From NCBI RefSeq assembly GCF_006385255.1, contig NZ_VFJE01000052.1:62001-126000 (forward strand): DNA of 64,000 nucleotides, read 5' to 3'. Both the position numbers and the translations under genes were made by a program. This document shows, in pieces, positions 9,716 through 19,692 of the stretch. This stretch comes from Flavobacterium microcysteis. GTDB lineage: Bacteria > Bacteroidota > Bacteroidia > Flavobacteriales > Flavobacteriaceae. A model generated the notes under the pieces. It searched no databases, was not told the origin of the DNA, and saw nothing but the letters and a program-made list of their open reading frames with translations. How positions within the stretch are numbered: the first letter of the stretch is position 1; the number at the start of each line of letters is the position of its first letter.

Positions 9716-9748
9716 CAAAAAAAGCAGGCTATTAGCCTGCTTTTTTTG
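9716..9748. terminator. bidirectional rho-independent terminator
   Basis: A perfect 8-bp stem AGCAGGCT/AGCCTGCT with an ATT loop is flanked by A-rich sequence on the left and T-rich sequence on the right. It lies between convergent hutH and the DUF421 gene and can serve both strands. Confidence 0.88.
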
Positions 9749-9750
9749 TT

Positions 9751-10266
9751 TTAATCTATACCATTTAAGGTTTTGTGATTTCTTCTTCTTTTGTAATGTG
9801 TCTGTTTCAGGTTCTCATTGCCTGAAATAATACTGATATTGCCGTCTATTTCTAAAAAGGCATATTTGACATCTTTATAATATTCAACACCGTGTTCGTG
9901 CATGGCTTCGAGCATTTCGTCTGAAGTAATTCCAAGCCTTGCTAAGGTTTTGAAATCAATTTTTCCATTATGGACAAGTACTTCCGGTTTCTGCTGTAAA
10001 AAACTACTTAGCGTTTTATAGCGGAACATTAGTTTTTTCAAGATAAAATTAACTAGAAATAAAGCACCAGCAGCAACAAGTCCGCCCCATAGCGAAGTAT
10101 CGCTTCCAACCATCGCATTTTGGACTGAGTTACTGATAAGAAGAATCAATATGACATCTGCAGTGTTGAGCTGCGATAATTCTTTTTTCCCGAAAATCCG
10201 CAAGGCGATTACCATAAAAAAATATACGGCTATGCTTCGCAGGATAATATCAAGATACGGATTCAT
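9751..10266 (-). CDS. DUF421 (YcaP/YetF-like) membrane protein
   Basis: This 171-residue protein has three N-terminal transmembrane segments. A cytosolic DUF421 domain follows with RIFGKKELSQLNTADVILILLISN and the segment LARLGITSDEMLEAMHEHGVE. The family function is unknown; YetF-type proteins are membrane associated. The frame opens at a GTG (10275), but the ATG at 10264-10266 overlaps the last base of the upstream rimK-like stop codon (TAATG arrangement). Translational coupling to that gene is therefore likely and I chose this start. Confidence 0.87.
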   Translation of the reverse strand: MNPYLDIILRSIAVYFFMVIALRIFGKKELSQLNTADVILILLISNSVQNAMVGSDTSLWGGLVAAGALFLVNFILKKLMFRYKTLSSFLQQKPEVLVHNGKIDFKTLARLGITSDEMLEAMHEHGVEYYKDVKYAFLEIDGNISIISGNENLKQTHYKRRRNHKTLNGID

Positions 10267-11636
10267 TATTTCCACTTAAAGTTTTTCTCAATCGCCTTGA
10301 TCATTTCTCCGGCAATATCCTTGTTTGTTGCTCCTTCGATACCTTCAAGGCCAGGAGAGGAGTTTACTTCCAAAAGAAGCGGCCCTTTTGAAGAGCGGAT
10401 AATATCTACTCCGGCAACTTTCAGATTCATTGCCTTGGCAGCTTTGATTGCGATTCTTTTCTCTTCAGAAGTTACTTTTATGATTGAGGCTGTACCTCCA
10501 AGATGGATATTAGCTCTGAATTCTCCGGGTAAAGCCTCACGTTGGATAGCAGCTACTACTTTTCCATCAATTACAAAACATCGTATGTCTTTTCCGTTGG
10601 CTTCTTTGATAAACTCCTGAACCAGAATATTGGCATTTAGACTTTTAAAAGCATTGATAACACTTTCTGCAGCCTTTTTTGTTTCTGCCAAAACGACACC
10701 TTTTCCTTGAGTTCCTTCTAATAATTTTACAATTAGGGGAGAACCACCAACCATTTTAATCAAATCGTCTGTGTCTAAAGGAGAATTGGCAAATCCGGTA
10801 GTTGGTATATCAACACCATGATTCAATAATAATTGCAGTGAATACAGCTTGTCTCGCGATTGTGTAATAGCTGAAGCCGAATTAAGGCAAAAGACTTTCA
10901 TTGCCTCAAACTGACGTGTAAGTGCACAGCCATAAAAGGTTATGCTTGGTCGGATTCTCGGAATAACAGCATCAAAATCGCTTAATATTTTACCACCACG
11001 GTAATGAATTTCTGGTTTTGTGGCATCTAATTTCATATAACATTCCTTGATGTTCAGGAAATGCATTTCATGGCCTCGCTGTTCGCCGGCTTCGATAATT
11101 CTTTTATTGGAATAAAGTTCCGGGTTACTGGCCAAGAGACCTATTTTCAAACCTGTTTTTGCTCTTTCCGCATTATGGTAAAGCTCTTTTAGCTTTTCGC
11201 TGGAAGGTTGTCCCAAAAGGTATTTCTGTTCAGGATCTACTAAAACGCGTCCGCTCATGGCTTCACGACCCAAAAGCATTCTGAATCCCATTGAGTCTCT
11301 GTTGGTCAAAGTCATTTCTATTGACCACTTATGTTCTCCAAAGTCAAGTGTAGTACGGATGACATAGCGCTGTTCGCGGAATCCGCTTGAACTTTTTACA
11401 ATTCTTTTATCAACCAAAAGTGCTTCACAATGGATGATGGTCTTAAGGTTGTTCTGTATGGGATTGATGTCAAATTTCACCCAGCTTTCACCATCCCTAA
11501 GAAAAGGAGCGATGTTAACTGCATGAAGTGCAGATGTTTTGGCGCCAGAGTCAACTCGAGCCTTGATAAGAGGGATTCCTAATTCCGGAAATGAACACCA
11601 TTCTTCACTTCCAAGGATAACTTTGTTTGTAGACAT
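10266..11636 (-). CDS. rimK: RimB-like Zn-protease domain fused to RimK-type ATP-grasp ligase
   Basis: This 456-residue two-domain protein joins two separate family proteins. Residues about 5-140 match the ATP-dependent zinc protease/RimB domain ([29 protein letters not shown], and LLGREAM near its end). Residues about 155-456 form a RimK ATP-grasp ligase with [24 protein letters not shown] and [15 protein letters not shown], including metal and ATP ligands. RimK adds glutamates to the C terminus of ribosomal protein S6, and RimB-type proteases trim or oppose this. A fusion would place both activities in one chain; the substrate here is not proven. The upstream TTG frame start at 11657 is rejected in favour of the ATG at 11634-11636. 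Confidence 0.88.
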   Translation of the reverse strand: MSTNKVILGSEEWCSFPELGIPLIKARVDSGAKTSALHAVNIAPFLRDGESWVKFDINPIQNNLKTIIHCEALLVDKRIVKSSSGFREQRYVIRTTLDFGEHKWSIEMTLTNRDSMGFRMLLGREAMSGRVLVDPEQKYLLGQPSSEKLKELYHNAERAKTGLKIGLLASNPELYSNKRIIEAGEQRGHEMHFLNIKECYMKLDATKPEIHYRGGKILSDFDAVIPRIRPSITFYGCALTRQFEAMKVFCLNSASAITQSRDKLYSLQLLLNHGVDIPTTGFANSPLDTDDLIKMVGGSPLIVKLLEGTQGKGVVLAETKKAAESVINAFKSLNANILVQEFIKEANGKDIRCFVIDGKVVAAIQREALPGEFRANIHLGGTASIIKVTSEEKRIAIKAAKAMNLKVAGVDIIRSSKGPLLLEVNSSPGLEGIEGATNKDIAGEMIKAIEKNFKWK

Positions 11637-11746
11637 AGCAAGTATTGATTGTAACAATAGACTAAAGTACTATTTATTTTAGAATCAAAAATTAATTTTT
11701 TGTAATTATTAATAATAAGAACTGAGCAAAAATAATCCCTTAAATC

Positions 11747-11824
11747 TTTAAATCAGCGGCAAAAGAATAAGAGATAGAAAAGTAACCTCTTATAACATTA
11801 AAATACTTAAGCCACAGATTTAGG
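11747..11824. repeat. inverted-repeat unit, copy A
   Basis: The left arm TTTAAATCAGCGGC (11747-11760) and right arm GCCACAGATTTAGG (11811-11824) are imperfect inverted copies around about 50 A/T-rich bases. The unit resembles copy B at 11916-11993 and looks like a short intergenic palindromic repeat. Confidence 0.7.
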
Positions 11825-11915
11825 GATTATGGGGATTTTTAGATTTTAATTCTCAATTGTCTACCAAATAGAAATCTGCTGATTTAGAAATGACCATGAA
11901 AATCTTTTAAAATCC

Positions 11916-11993
11916 TTAAATCAGCGGCAAAAGAATTAGACTTAGAAAAAAACATTTCTTATTGTATTAAAATAATCAAGCCACTGATTTAGG
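11916..11993. repeat. inverted-repeat unit, copy B
   Basis: TTAAATCAGCGGC (11916-11928) is paired with GCCACTGATTTAGG (11980-11993). The internal sequence also aligns loosely with copy A (agaattagacttagaa versus agaataagagatagaa), so this is duplication of a whole unit and not chance palindromy. Confidence 0.7.
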
Positions 11994-12066
11994 ACTTTGG
12001 AAATTCTGGTGAGAATCTTCATCTGTCTCTAAATCAGTGGCCTGAAATTAGATATAGTAAAACCTG

Positions 12067-14613
12067 TTAATTAGCAGGTTCTTCTGCTTTTTTGATTTGA
12101 ACCGTCAATTCTTGTGACGTTTCATCCAGATCCATAAATATAAGGTCTCCGCTGCTGATTTTAGAAGTAATAATTTCTTCTGCTAAAGCATCTTCCACAT
12201 ATTTTTGAATGGCTCTTTTTAGAGGTCTGGCTCCAAATTGCTTGTCAAAACCTTTGTCGGCAATAAACGCTTTTGCCTTTTCAGATAAATCCAGGTTGTA
12301 ACCTAATTCTGCAACTCTAGCATATAGTTTTTTCAATTCAATTTCGATAATCTGATCGATATGTTCTTTTTCAAGAGCGTTGAATACGATTACATCATCA
12401 ATTCTATTTAAAAACTCAGGTGCAAAAGCTTTTTTCAAAGCATTCTCAATAACACTCTTCGCATTTTCATCAGCTTGGGATACTTTTGCAGCAGTTCCAA
12501 AACCAACGCCTTGTCCAAAATCTTTTAATTGACGGGCTCCAACGTTTGATGTCATGATAATAATAGTGTTTTTGAAATCGATTTTGCGTCCTAAACTATC
12601 TGTCAGGTATCCATCATCCAAAACCTGTAACATCATGTTGAAAACATCTGGATGCGCTTTTTCAATCTCATCTAGAAGTACTACACAGTAAGGTTTTCTT
12701 CTCACTTTTTCAGTTAATTGCCCACCTTCTTCATATCCAACATATCCCGGAGGCGCTCCAACTAATCTTGAAATCGCAAATTTCTCCATGTATTCGCTCA
12801 TATCTATACGAACCAATGCATCTTCAGAATCGAACAATTCTTTAGCGATAACTTTAGCCAATTGTGTTTTTCCAACACCGGTTTGTCCTAAGAAAATAAA
12901 GGAACCAATCGGGCGATTCGGATCTTTTAATCCGGCACGATTTCTTTGGATAGAGCGAGCAATTTTTAATACTGCTTCTTTTTGACCAATTACTTTATTT
13001 TCAATTAGTTCAGGTAGCCTAGCTAATTTATTACTTTCAGTTTGAGCAATTCTGTTTACAGGAATTCCAGACATCATCGAAACCACATCGGCAACGTTAT
13101 CTTCTGTAACCTGAATACGATTGTTTTTTGAATCTTCTTCCCATTGTTCCTGAGCTATTGCCAAATCTTTTTCAATACGCTTTTCGTCATCACGAAGTTT
13201 AGCGGCCTCTTCATACTTTTGTTTTTTGACAACCGTATTTTTAAGCTCTCTGACTTCTTCTAATTGGCGTTCCAAATCTAAAATCTGTTTTGGAACATCA
13301 ATATTGGTAATGTGAACACGTGAACCCGCTTCATCCAAAGCATCTATAGCTTTGTCGGGAAGGAAACGTTCCGACATATATCGGTCTGTCAATTTCACAC
13401 AGGCTTCAATAGCTTCTTGTGTATAGGTTACGTTATGGTGATCTTCATATTTGTTTTTGATGTTGTTCAAAATCGTAATAGTTTCGGCTACAGAAGTAGG
13501 TTCAACAATTACTTTCTGGAAACGTCTTTCTAAAGCACCGTCTTTTTCTATATATTGACGGTATTCATCAAGAGTTGTTGCTCCAATGCATTGGATTTCT
13601 CCTCTTGCCAAAGCAGGCTTGAACATGTTAGAAGCATCAAGTGAACCTGTAGCTCCACCAGCCCCAACAATAGTGTGGATTTCATCTATAAATAGAATAA
13701 TATCATCATTCTTTTCCAGCTCGTTCATTACGGCTTTCATACGCTCTTCAAACTGTCCACGGTATTTGGTTCCTGCAACTAAGCTGGCCAAATCCAATGT
13801 AACGACACGCTTGTTAAATAAGATACGTGACACTTTCTTTTGGATAATTCTTAAGGCAAGTCCTTCAGCAATAGCTGATTTACCTACACCAGGCTCTCCA
13901 ATTAAAAGTGGGTTGTTCTTTTTTCTTCGGCTTAAAATCTGTGATACGCGCTCAATTTCTTTTTCACGTCCAACAACAGGGTCTAATTTGCCTTCTTCTG
14001 CCATTTCTGTCAAATCACGTCCAAAGTTGTCTAAAACCGGAGTTTTTGATTTTTTATTGGATTTGCTCGCTGGCGTATTAAAAGCACCTTCTTTTAAGCT
14101 GTCATCTTGTCCGGAATCGTCATTATAAGATTCGTTTTTAGGCAAGTCATTCAAAAATTCTTCTTCGCTGTTTGGTGTCATATTCAAATATTGTTCTTTA
14201 GCTGAATCGTAATCGATTTTCATCTTATTCAACAGCTTGGTTGTGGGATCATTTTCGTTTCTCAAAATGCACAACAATAAGTGTGCGGTGCTAATGGAAG
14301 GACTCTGAAAAACTTTGGCCTCCAGATAAGTCGTCTTCAATGCTCTTTCTGCCTGACGCGTCAAATGAAGGTTTCTCTTTTCATTGCTTGCTTCAACATT
14401 AGGATTTGCTGGGCTTAATATTTCGACTTTTCTGCGCAAATGCTCTAAATCTATAGATAGATTATTAAGTATATTTATTGCTTTACCGTTTCCATCTCGT
14501 AAAATCCCCAACATTAAATGTTCAGTTCCAATAAAGTCATGACCCAAACGTAGTGCCTCTTCTTTACTGTAAGTGATTACATCTTTTACTCTTGGTGAAA
14601 AATTATCATCCAT
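12067..14613 (-). CDS. clpC: ClpC-type AAA+ ATPase
   Basis: This 848-residue Clp/Hsp100 unfoldase feeds substrates to ClpP in the cytosol. Domains in order: N-terminal Clp_N double repeat starting MDDNFSPRVKDVI; first AAA module with GEPGVGKSA and the Walker B FIDEIHTIVGAG; a UVR-type middle motif (KKQKYEEAAKLRDDEKRIEKD); second AAA module with GQTGVGKTQ and LLDEIEKAHPDVFN; and a C-terminal D2-small domain. The middle UVR motif supports ClpC and not ClpB, which has a long coiled coil. The reading frame extends 17 residues upstream, but the canonical start is the ATG at 14611-14613. Confidence 0.95.
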   Translation of the reverse strand: MDDNFSPRVKDVITYSKEEALRLGHDFIGTEHLMLGILRDGNGKAINILNNLSIDLEHLRRKVEILSPANPNVEASNEKRNLHLTRQAERALKTTYLEAKVFQSPSISTAHLLLCILRNENDPTTKLLNKMKIDYDSAKEQYLNMTPNSEEEFLNDLPKNESYNDDSGQDDSLKEGAFNTPASKSNKKSKTPVLDNFGRDLTEMAEEGKLDPVVGREKEIERVSQILSRRKKNNPLLIGEPGVGKSAIAEGLALRIIQKKVSRILFNKRVVTLDLASLVAGTKYRGQFEERMKAVMNELEKNDDIILFIDEIHTIVGAGGATGSLDASNMFKPALARGEIQCIGATTLDEYRQYIEKDGALERRFQKVIVEPTSVAETITILNNIKNKYEDHHNVTYTQEAIEACVKLTDRYMSERFLPDKAIDALDEAGSRVHITNIDVPKQILDLERQLEEVRELKNTVVKKQKYEEAAKLRDDEKRIEKDLAIAQEQWEEDSKNNRIQVTEDNVADVVSMMSGIPVNRIAQTESNKLARLPELIENKVIGQKEAVLKIARSIQRNRAGLKDPNRPIGSFIFLGQTGVGKTQLAKVIAKELFDSEDALVRIDMSEYMEKFAISRLVGAPPGYVGYEEGGQLTEKVRRKPYCVVLLDEIEKAHPDVFNMMLQVLDDGYLTDSLGRKIDFKNTIIIMTSNVGARQLKDFGQGVGFGTAAKVSQADENAKSVIENALKKAFAPEFLNRIDDVIVFNALEKEHIDQIIEIELKKLYARVAELGYNLDLSEKAKAFIADKGFDKQFGARPLKRAIQKYVEDALAEEIITSKISSGDLIFMDLDETSQELTVQIKKAEEPAN

Positions 14614-14872
14614 AATATAAAATATTGGTCTTGTAAATTTAATGAATTTGTTGAGTAAATACAAAAATCATACCCTGACATAAGTACTGACAGCTAAGTG
14701 ACAAAAAAATCCCCGAAAATAAAAATATGATAAAAACTATTTATCAACTATTGAGTGGCTTTTTTATGTTGATAAATCTCAAAAATTAGTAGTGAAAAAT
14801 ATGCTGAAAATGTTGCGAATTGCGTATATTGGCACGTTTTGAAACGAATTTAATTTTTTAATATAAATACTT

Positions 14873-17404
14873 ATGGCTGAAGGAGAAAAGTTGATTCCTA
14901 TTAACATAGAAGACGAAATGAAATCTTCTTACATCGATTATTCGATGTCTGTAATTGTTTCCAGAGCGCTTCCTGATGTTAGAGATGGTTTGAAACCCGT
15001 ACATAGAAGAGTACTTTTTGGTATGTACGAATTAGGAGTTTTTTCAAATAGAGCACACAAAAAATCAGCAAGAATTGTTGGAGAAGTTCTAGGTAAATAT
15101 CACCCACACGGCGATACATCTGTTTATGATGCTATGGTACGTATGGCTCAGGAATGGAGTTTACGCTACCTTTTAGTAGATGGTCAGGGTAACTTTGGTT
15201 CTGTTGATGGTGACAGTCCGGCAGCGATGCGTTATACTGAAGCCAGAATGCGCAAGATCGCAGAGGAAATAATGGCAGATATTGACAAAGAGACAGTCGA
15301 TTTCCAGCTGAACTTTGACGACACCTTGGAAGAACCTAAGGTAATGCCTACAAAAGTTCCTACCTTATTAATAAATGGTGCTTCTGGTATTGCTGTTGGT
15401 ATGGCTACCAATATGGCTCCTCACAATTTAACCGAGGTTATTGATGGAACATTAGCTTACATCGATAATAATGATATAGAGATTGACGAACTGATGCATC
15501 ATATCAAAGCTCCGGATTTTCCAACTGGAGGTATTATCTATGGATATGAAGGCGTTCGCGAAGCTTTCAAAACGGGAAGAGGAAGAATTGTAATGCGAGC
15601 TAAAGTCAATTTTGAAGAAGTTGACGGAAGAGAATGCATTGTAGTTACCGAAATCCCATACCAGGTGAATAAGGCTGATATGATCAAGAAAACAGCCGAC
15701 TTGGTAAACGATAAAAAAATTGACGGTATTTCAAACATCCGAGACGAATCGGATAGAAACGGTATGCGTATCGTATATATCTTACGACGCGATGCTGTTC
15801 CTAATGTTGTTTTGAATACCTTATATAAGTATACACAATTGCAATCGTCTTTCAGCGTAAACAACATTGCGTTGGTTAACGGAAGACCTCAATTACTAAA
15901 CCTAAAAGACTTGATTCTTCATTTCGTGGAGCACCGTCATGAGGTTGTAACCCGTAGAGCACAATACGAGTTGCGTAAAGCAGAAGAAAGAGCTCATATC
16001 TTAGAAGGATTAATTATTGCTTCTGATAATATTGACGAAGTAATCCAATTGATTCGTTCGTCAAGCAATACGGATCAGGCAAGAGAAAAATTGATTGCGC
16101 GATTCAATCTTTCTGAAATCCAGGCAAAAGCTATCGTCGAAATGCGTTTGAGACAATTGACAGGTCTGGAGCAGGATAAATTGCGTGCAGAATATGACGA
16201 AATCATGAAATTGATTGCTCACTTAAAAGAATTGTTGGCAAGCAAAGAAATGAGAATGGCTTTAATCAAAGAAGAATTAACTGAGATCAGAGATAAATAT
16301 GGTGACGAACGTCGTTCGATTATTGAGTACTCTGGTGGTGATGTAAGTATTGAAGATTTGATTGCCGATGAAAATGTAGTAATTACAATTTCTCATGCCG
16401 GTTATATCAAGAGAACCAACCTTTCAGAATATAAAACACAAAATAGAGGTGGAGTAGGCCAAAAAGGAGTGGCAACAAGAGATCAGGATTTCTTGGAGCA
16501 TCTTTTCGTAGCAACAAACCACCAATATATGATGTTCTTTACTCAAAAAGGAAAATGTTTCTGGATGAGAGTATATGAAATTCCTGAAGGAACAAAAACA
16601 TCAAAAGGAAGAGCTATCCAAAACCTTATCAATATTGAGAATGATGATAAAGTCAAGGCGTTTATCTGTACGCAGGATTTGAAAAACCAAGACTACATCA
16701 ATTCTCATTACGTAATTATGGCAACCAAGCAAGGTCAGGTTAAAAAGACATTGCTGGAACAATATTCTCGTCCAAGAGTTAATGGTATTGCTGCTATTAC
16801 AATTAAGGAAGATGACGAACTACTAGAAGCAAAACTAACGAACGGGGAAAGCCAAATTCTTATTGCCGTGAAATCAGGTAAATTGGTACGTTTTGAAGAA
16901 GGTAAGACGCGTCCTATGGGAAGAAGCGCATCTGGTGTTAGAGGTATCACCTTAGGACACGACAAAGATGAAGTAATTGGTATGGTTTCTGTAAACGATA
17001 TGGAGAGCGAAATCTTGGTTGTTTCTGAAAACGGTTATGGAAAACGTTCTTCACTTGAAGATTACCGAATCACAAATAGAGGAGGTAAAGGTGTGAAAAC
17101 ATTGAACATTACAGATAAGACAGGCGAGCTGATTTCCATCAATAACGTTACGGATGCAGATGACTTGATGATTATCAATAAGTCTGGATTAACTATCCGT
17201 ATGGAAGTTTCTGACCTTCGTGTCATGGGTAGAGCAACTCAAGGAGTCCGATTAATCAACATCAAAGGCAATGACTCTATTGCTGCAGTAACAAAAGTAA
17301 TCCGTGAAGAGGTTATTGATGAAACTGAAGAAGATGGTGAAAATACAGCCTTGGAAGCATCTAGCAATGATGATGTAGCCGAAGTTGAAAATAATGAAGA
17401 ATAA
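14873..17404 (+). CDS. gyrA: DNA gyrase subunit A
   Basis: This 843-residue catalytic subunit breaks and rejoins DNA during negative supercoiling. The N-terminal winged-helix/tower region includes the catalytic tyrosine in RYTEARM and the quinolone-determining stretch [17 protein letters not shown], with Thr at the position equivalent to E. coli Ser83 and Asp at that of Asp87. The C-terminal domain has the six beta-pinwheel blades, with a GyrA-box-like motif near [11 protein letters not shown]. An acidic tail of about 35 residues closes the protein. A TPR gene follows after 26 bp, probably in the same transcript. Confidence 0.97.
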   Translation: MAEGEKLIPINIEDEMKSSYIDYSMSVIVSRALPDVRDGLKPVHRRVLFGMYELGVFSNRAHKKSARIVGEVLGKYHPHGDTSVYDAMVRMAQEWSLRYLLVDGQGNFGSVDGDSPAAMRYTEARMRKIAEEIMADIDKETVDFQLNFDDTLEEPKVMPTKVPTLLINGASGIAVGMATNMAPHNLTEVIDGTLAYIDNNDIEIDELMHHIKAPDFPTGGIIYGYEGVREAFKTGRGRIVMRAKVNFEEVDGRECIVVTEIPYQVNKADMIKKTADLVNDKKIDGISNIRDESDRNGMRIVYILRRDAVPNVVLNTLYKYTQLQSSFSVNNIALVNGRPQLLNLKDLILHFVEHRHEVVTRRAQYELRKAEERAHILEGLIIASDNIDEVIQLIRSSSNTDQAREKLIARFNLSEIQAKAIVEMRLRQLTGLEQDKLRAEYDEIMKLIAHLKELLASKEMRMALIKEELTEIRDKYGDERRSIIEYSGGDVSIEDLIADENVVITISHAGYIKRTNLSEYKTQNRGGVGQKGVATRDQDFLEHLFVATNHQYMMFFTQKGKCFWMRVYEIPEGTKTSKGRAIQNLINIENDDKVKAFICTQDLKNQDYINSHYVIMATKQGQVKKTLLEQYSRPRVNGIAAITIKEDDELLEAKLTNGESQILIAVKSGKLVRFEEGKTRPMGRSASGVRGITLGHDKDEVIGMVSVNDMESEILVVSENGYGKRSSLEDYRITNRGGKGVKTLNITDKTGELISINNVTDADDLMIINKSGLTIRMEVSDLRVMGRATQGVRLINIKGNDSIAAVTKVIREEVIDETEEDGENTALEASSNDDVAEVENNEE

Positions 17405-17430
17405 CACAACTACTATATAACCAAAATTAA

Positions 17431-18774
17431 ATGAATATGAAAAGTAAACATTTATTATTAGCATCAGCTTTTCTGGTATCGGGTTTGACTTATGCCCAAA
17501 AAGATGAGCTTAAAACATTAAAGAAGGTTTATGAAAAGGAGCTGATCAAATCAAAAGATTTGGAAGATTATAAAGAGGCTCTTCAAAAAGCTGAACCATT
17601 ATTAGCAAGTGCATCAGAGTCTGATAAGATTTATTTGAACTACTATAAATCACTTTTGCCTTTTGTTGAAGCACAAGAAGCAATGGCTAGACCTGAGAAC
17701 AAAGCAAATCCACAAGGGGCTTTAATTAAAATATTCAATCCGAATAATATTGCTCAATTAGCAGAAAACACAGATAAAGTTCTTGAATTTGAAAAGACTT
17801 CCGGTAAACAAGTTTTGACAAAAAGCATCAATGAAGATCTTGTTGATATGAAACCTTTATTGTTGAATTATGCAGTAAACCTGGGTAAGCAAAAAAACTA
17901 TAAAGATGCAACTACTGTATTATACAGCCTATATCTTTTAGATAAAACGGATCTAGAAAAGCTTTACTATGCTGGAAATTATGCTGTTAATGATAAAGAT
18001 TATGACAAAGCATTAACGTATTATAATGAGCTTATCAAGCAGAATTTTTCTGGTGAGAGATCAGAATATATGGCAACAAGTAAGTTGAGTGGTCAAGAAG
18101 TAACTTTTGCTTCATTAGCTGACAGAGATAAGTCAGTAAAAATTGGAACTCATGAGAAGCCAAGAACAGAACATGTTAAATCAAAACGAGGAGAAATTTA
18201 TAAAAATGTAGCTTTGATTTATAACAGTAAAGGTGATGTTGCTGCCGCTACAAAAGCTGTAGCTGAAGCTAGAGCAGCCAATCCTGATGATCTTTCTTTA
18301 GCAATGACTCAAGCAGATTTGTTTATGAAGAGTGGCGATATGAATGGTTATAAGCAAATCATTTCTCAAATTATTGAAAAAAGCCCAAGCGATCCTAATC
18401 TATTCTACAATTTGGGTGTGATTTCTGCACAGGCTAATGAAAATGCTGAGGCTGAAAAATATTACAAGAGAGCTATTGAGCTAGATCCTAATTATATCAA
18501 TGCTTACCTAAATCTTTCTGTTGTAAAATTAAACGGAGATACTGCAATTGTTGATGAAATGAACAAATTAGGTACTTCTGCGAAAGACAATAAAAGATAT
18601 GATGAGTTAAAGGCAAAAAGAGAAACTATTTTTAAAAGCACTTTACCATATCTTGAAAAAGCAAACAAATTGGATTCTAAAAATGAGGATATCTACAGAA
18701 CTTTGCTAAACGTATACAACTATCTTGAAATGACATCTGAAGCAAAAGCTTTAAAAGCGTCATTTAATAATTAG
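17431..18774 (+). CDS. exported TPR-repeat protein downstream of gyrA
   Basis: This 447-residue protein has a signal peptide (MKSKHLLLASAFLVSGLTYAQ) and several tetratricopeptide repeats. The clearest are around residues 185-215 and 315-370, for example DPNLFYNLGVISAQANENAEAEKYYKRAI. Such repeats mediate protein-protein contacts, here probably in the periplasm. The frame has two nearby ATGs (17431 and 17437); either gives the same mature protein. It follows gyrA by 26 bp and ends at a strong terminator. No enzymatic motif is seen. Confidence 0.88.
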   Translation: MNMKSKHLLLASAFLVSGLTYAQKDELKTLKKVYEKELIKSKDLEDYKEALQKAEPLLASASESDKIYLNYYKSLLPFVEAQEAMARPENKANPQGALIKIFNPNNIAQLAENTDKVLEFEKTSGKQVLTKSINEDLVDMKPLLLNYAVNLGKQKNYKDATTVLYSLYLLDKTDLEKLYYAGNYAVNDKDYDKALTYYNELIKQNFSGERSEYMATSKLSGQEVTFASLADRDKSVKIGTHEKPRTEHVKSKRGEIYKNVALIYNSKGDVAAATKAVAEARAANPDDLSLAMTQADLFMKSGDMNGYKQIISQIIEKSPSDPNLFYNLGVISAQANENAEAEKYYKRAIELDPNYINAYLNLSVVKLNGDTAIVDEMNKLGTSAKDNKRYDELKAKRETIFKSTLPYLEKANKLDSKNEDIYRTLLNVYNYLEMTSEAKALKASFNN

Positions 18775-18795
18775 TATACCGTCGTAAAAAGACAT

Positions 18796-18828
18796 AAAAA
18801 AACCGAAGAGAAATCTTCGGTTTTTTTA
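18796..18828. terminator. rho-independent terminator, probably bidirectional
   Basis: The stem ACCGAAGA/TCTTCGGT has a GAAA loop, is preceded by A residues and followed by seven T residues. It lies between the convergent TPR and NlpC/P60 genes. Confidence 0.9.
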
Positions 18829-18829
18829 T

Positions 18830-19591
18830 TTATATTATTTTCTTGATGACTCTTAGTTTGTGAGTATGCCTATTGGTTTCGGCATTATAAATTCCAAGGT
18901 GGTCCAATCTGTCAATCCTAACTTTTCCACTGGCATGTATAATGTAATTGTCGTCCATAATAAGGCCAACATGTATTATTTTCCCTTCTTCATTATCAAA
19001 AAAAGCTAAATCTCCAGGCTCGCTTTCTTCAATAAAACTTAATGCTTCGCCTTGTGTGGCCTGCTGTGAAGCATCTCTCATTAGTTTATAGCCGTTTAAT
19101 TTGTAAACCATCTGAGTTAATCCGGAGCAATCAATACCAAAAGGTGTTTTTCCTCCCCATAAATAGGGAGCATTCAAATACATAAATGCAGTATTTATCA
19201 AATTAGCTTTTGGTTTTAAACCGCTAATTTTCATTCCTTCAAAATCCAGATTATTTTTATTTATTGCAGGATTGCTTAGGAAAGAAAGTGACGCACCTAG
19301 AGGAATAGGCATCAGCAAATTGTTAGGCGAATTTACATACTCAATCAGATCTGCATTGAGAATTGTAGCTTCATTGCTAAGCTGATTGTAATCTGTTTCA
19401 GAAATAACCTGGAATTGTTTTTCATCAATCCAGCCTTCATAATCATCAAAATGCAATTGGATTTTTGCCCATTGCTTGTTTTGCTCTAAAATTTTAAAAT
19501 GCTCACCAAAAAGTACTTGGGATACTATTTCGCTTCGGTCGCTAGGTTCAAATCTTAAAGGTATTATGGCCAGATTACAAATTCCAAACAT
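18830..19591 (-). CDS. NlpC/P60 family peptidoglycan endopeptidase with SH3 domain
   Basis: This 253-residue protein has an N-terminal bacterial SH3 region (about residues 1-75) that includes WAKIQLHFDDYEGWIDEKQF. A C-terminal NlpC/P60 domain follows, with the catalytic cysteine in GIDCSGLTQMVY, first histidine in IHVGLIMDD and the third polar residue in YIIHASG. Family members cleave D-Glu-meso-DAP bonds in cell-wall peptides. No signal peptide is visible, so it may act on cytosolic muropeptides for recycling, as in YkfC-like enzymes. That last point is inference. Confidence 0.9.
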   Translation of the reverse strand: MFGICNLAIIPLRFEPSDRSEIVSQVLFGEHFKILEQNKQWAKIQLHFDDYEGWIDEKQFQVISETDYNQLSNEATILNADLIEYVNSPNNLLMPIPLGASLSFLSNPAINKNNLDFEGMKISGLKPKANLINTAFMYLNAPYLWGGKTPFGIDCSGLTQMVYKLNGYKLMRDASQQATQGEALSFIEESEPGDLAFFDNEEGKIIHVGLIMDDNYIIHASGKVRIDRLDHLGIYNAETNRHTHKLRVIKKII

Positions 19592-19692
19592 TGAGGGTTT
19601 GCTTTAAATTAAATGATGAATTTCGGATTTTAAAGATACAAAATCATTTAAATCCAAAATCCATCATTATAGAATATAATTTTATGCTTTTT

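Larger units (their letters stand above)
11637..12066. other. 430-bp intergenic region with two inverted-repeat units
   Basis: No gene is supported here. The region between rimK and clpC carries the two related inverted-repeat copies listed separately, plus a third partial arm at about 12029-12042 (taaatcagtggcct). The sequence aacctg...caggtt at 12061-12080 forms a short hairpin across the clpC stop codon. Confidence 0.6.
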
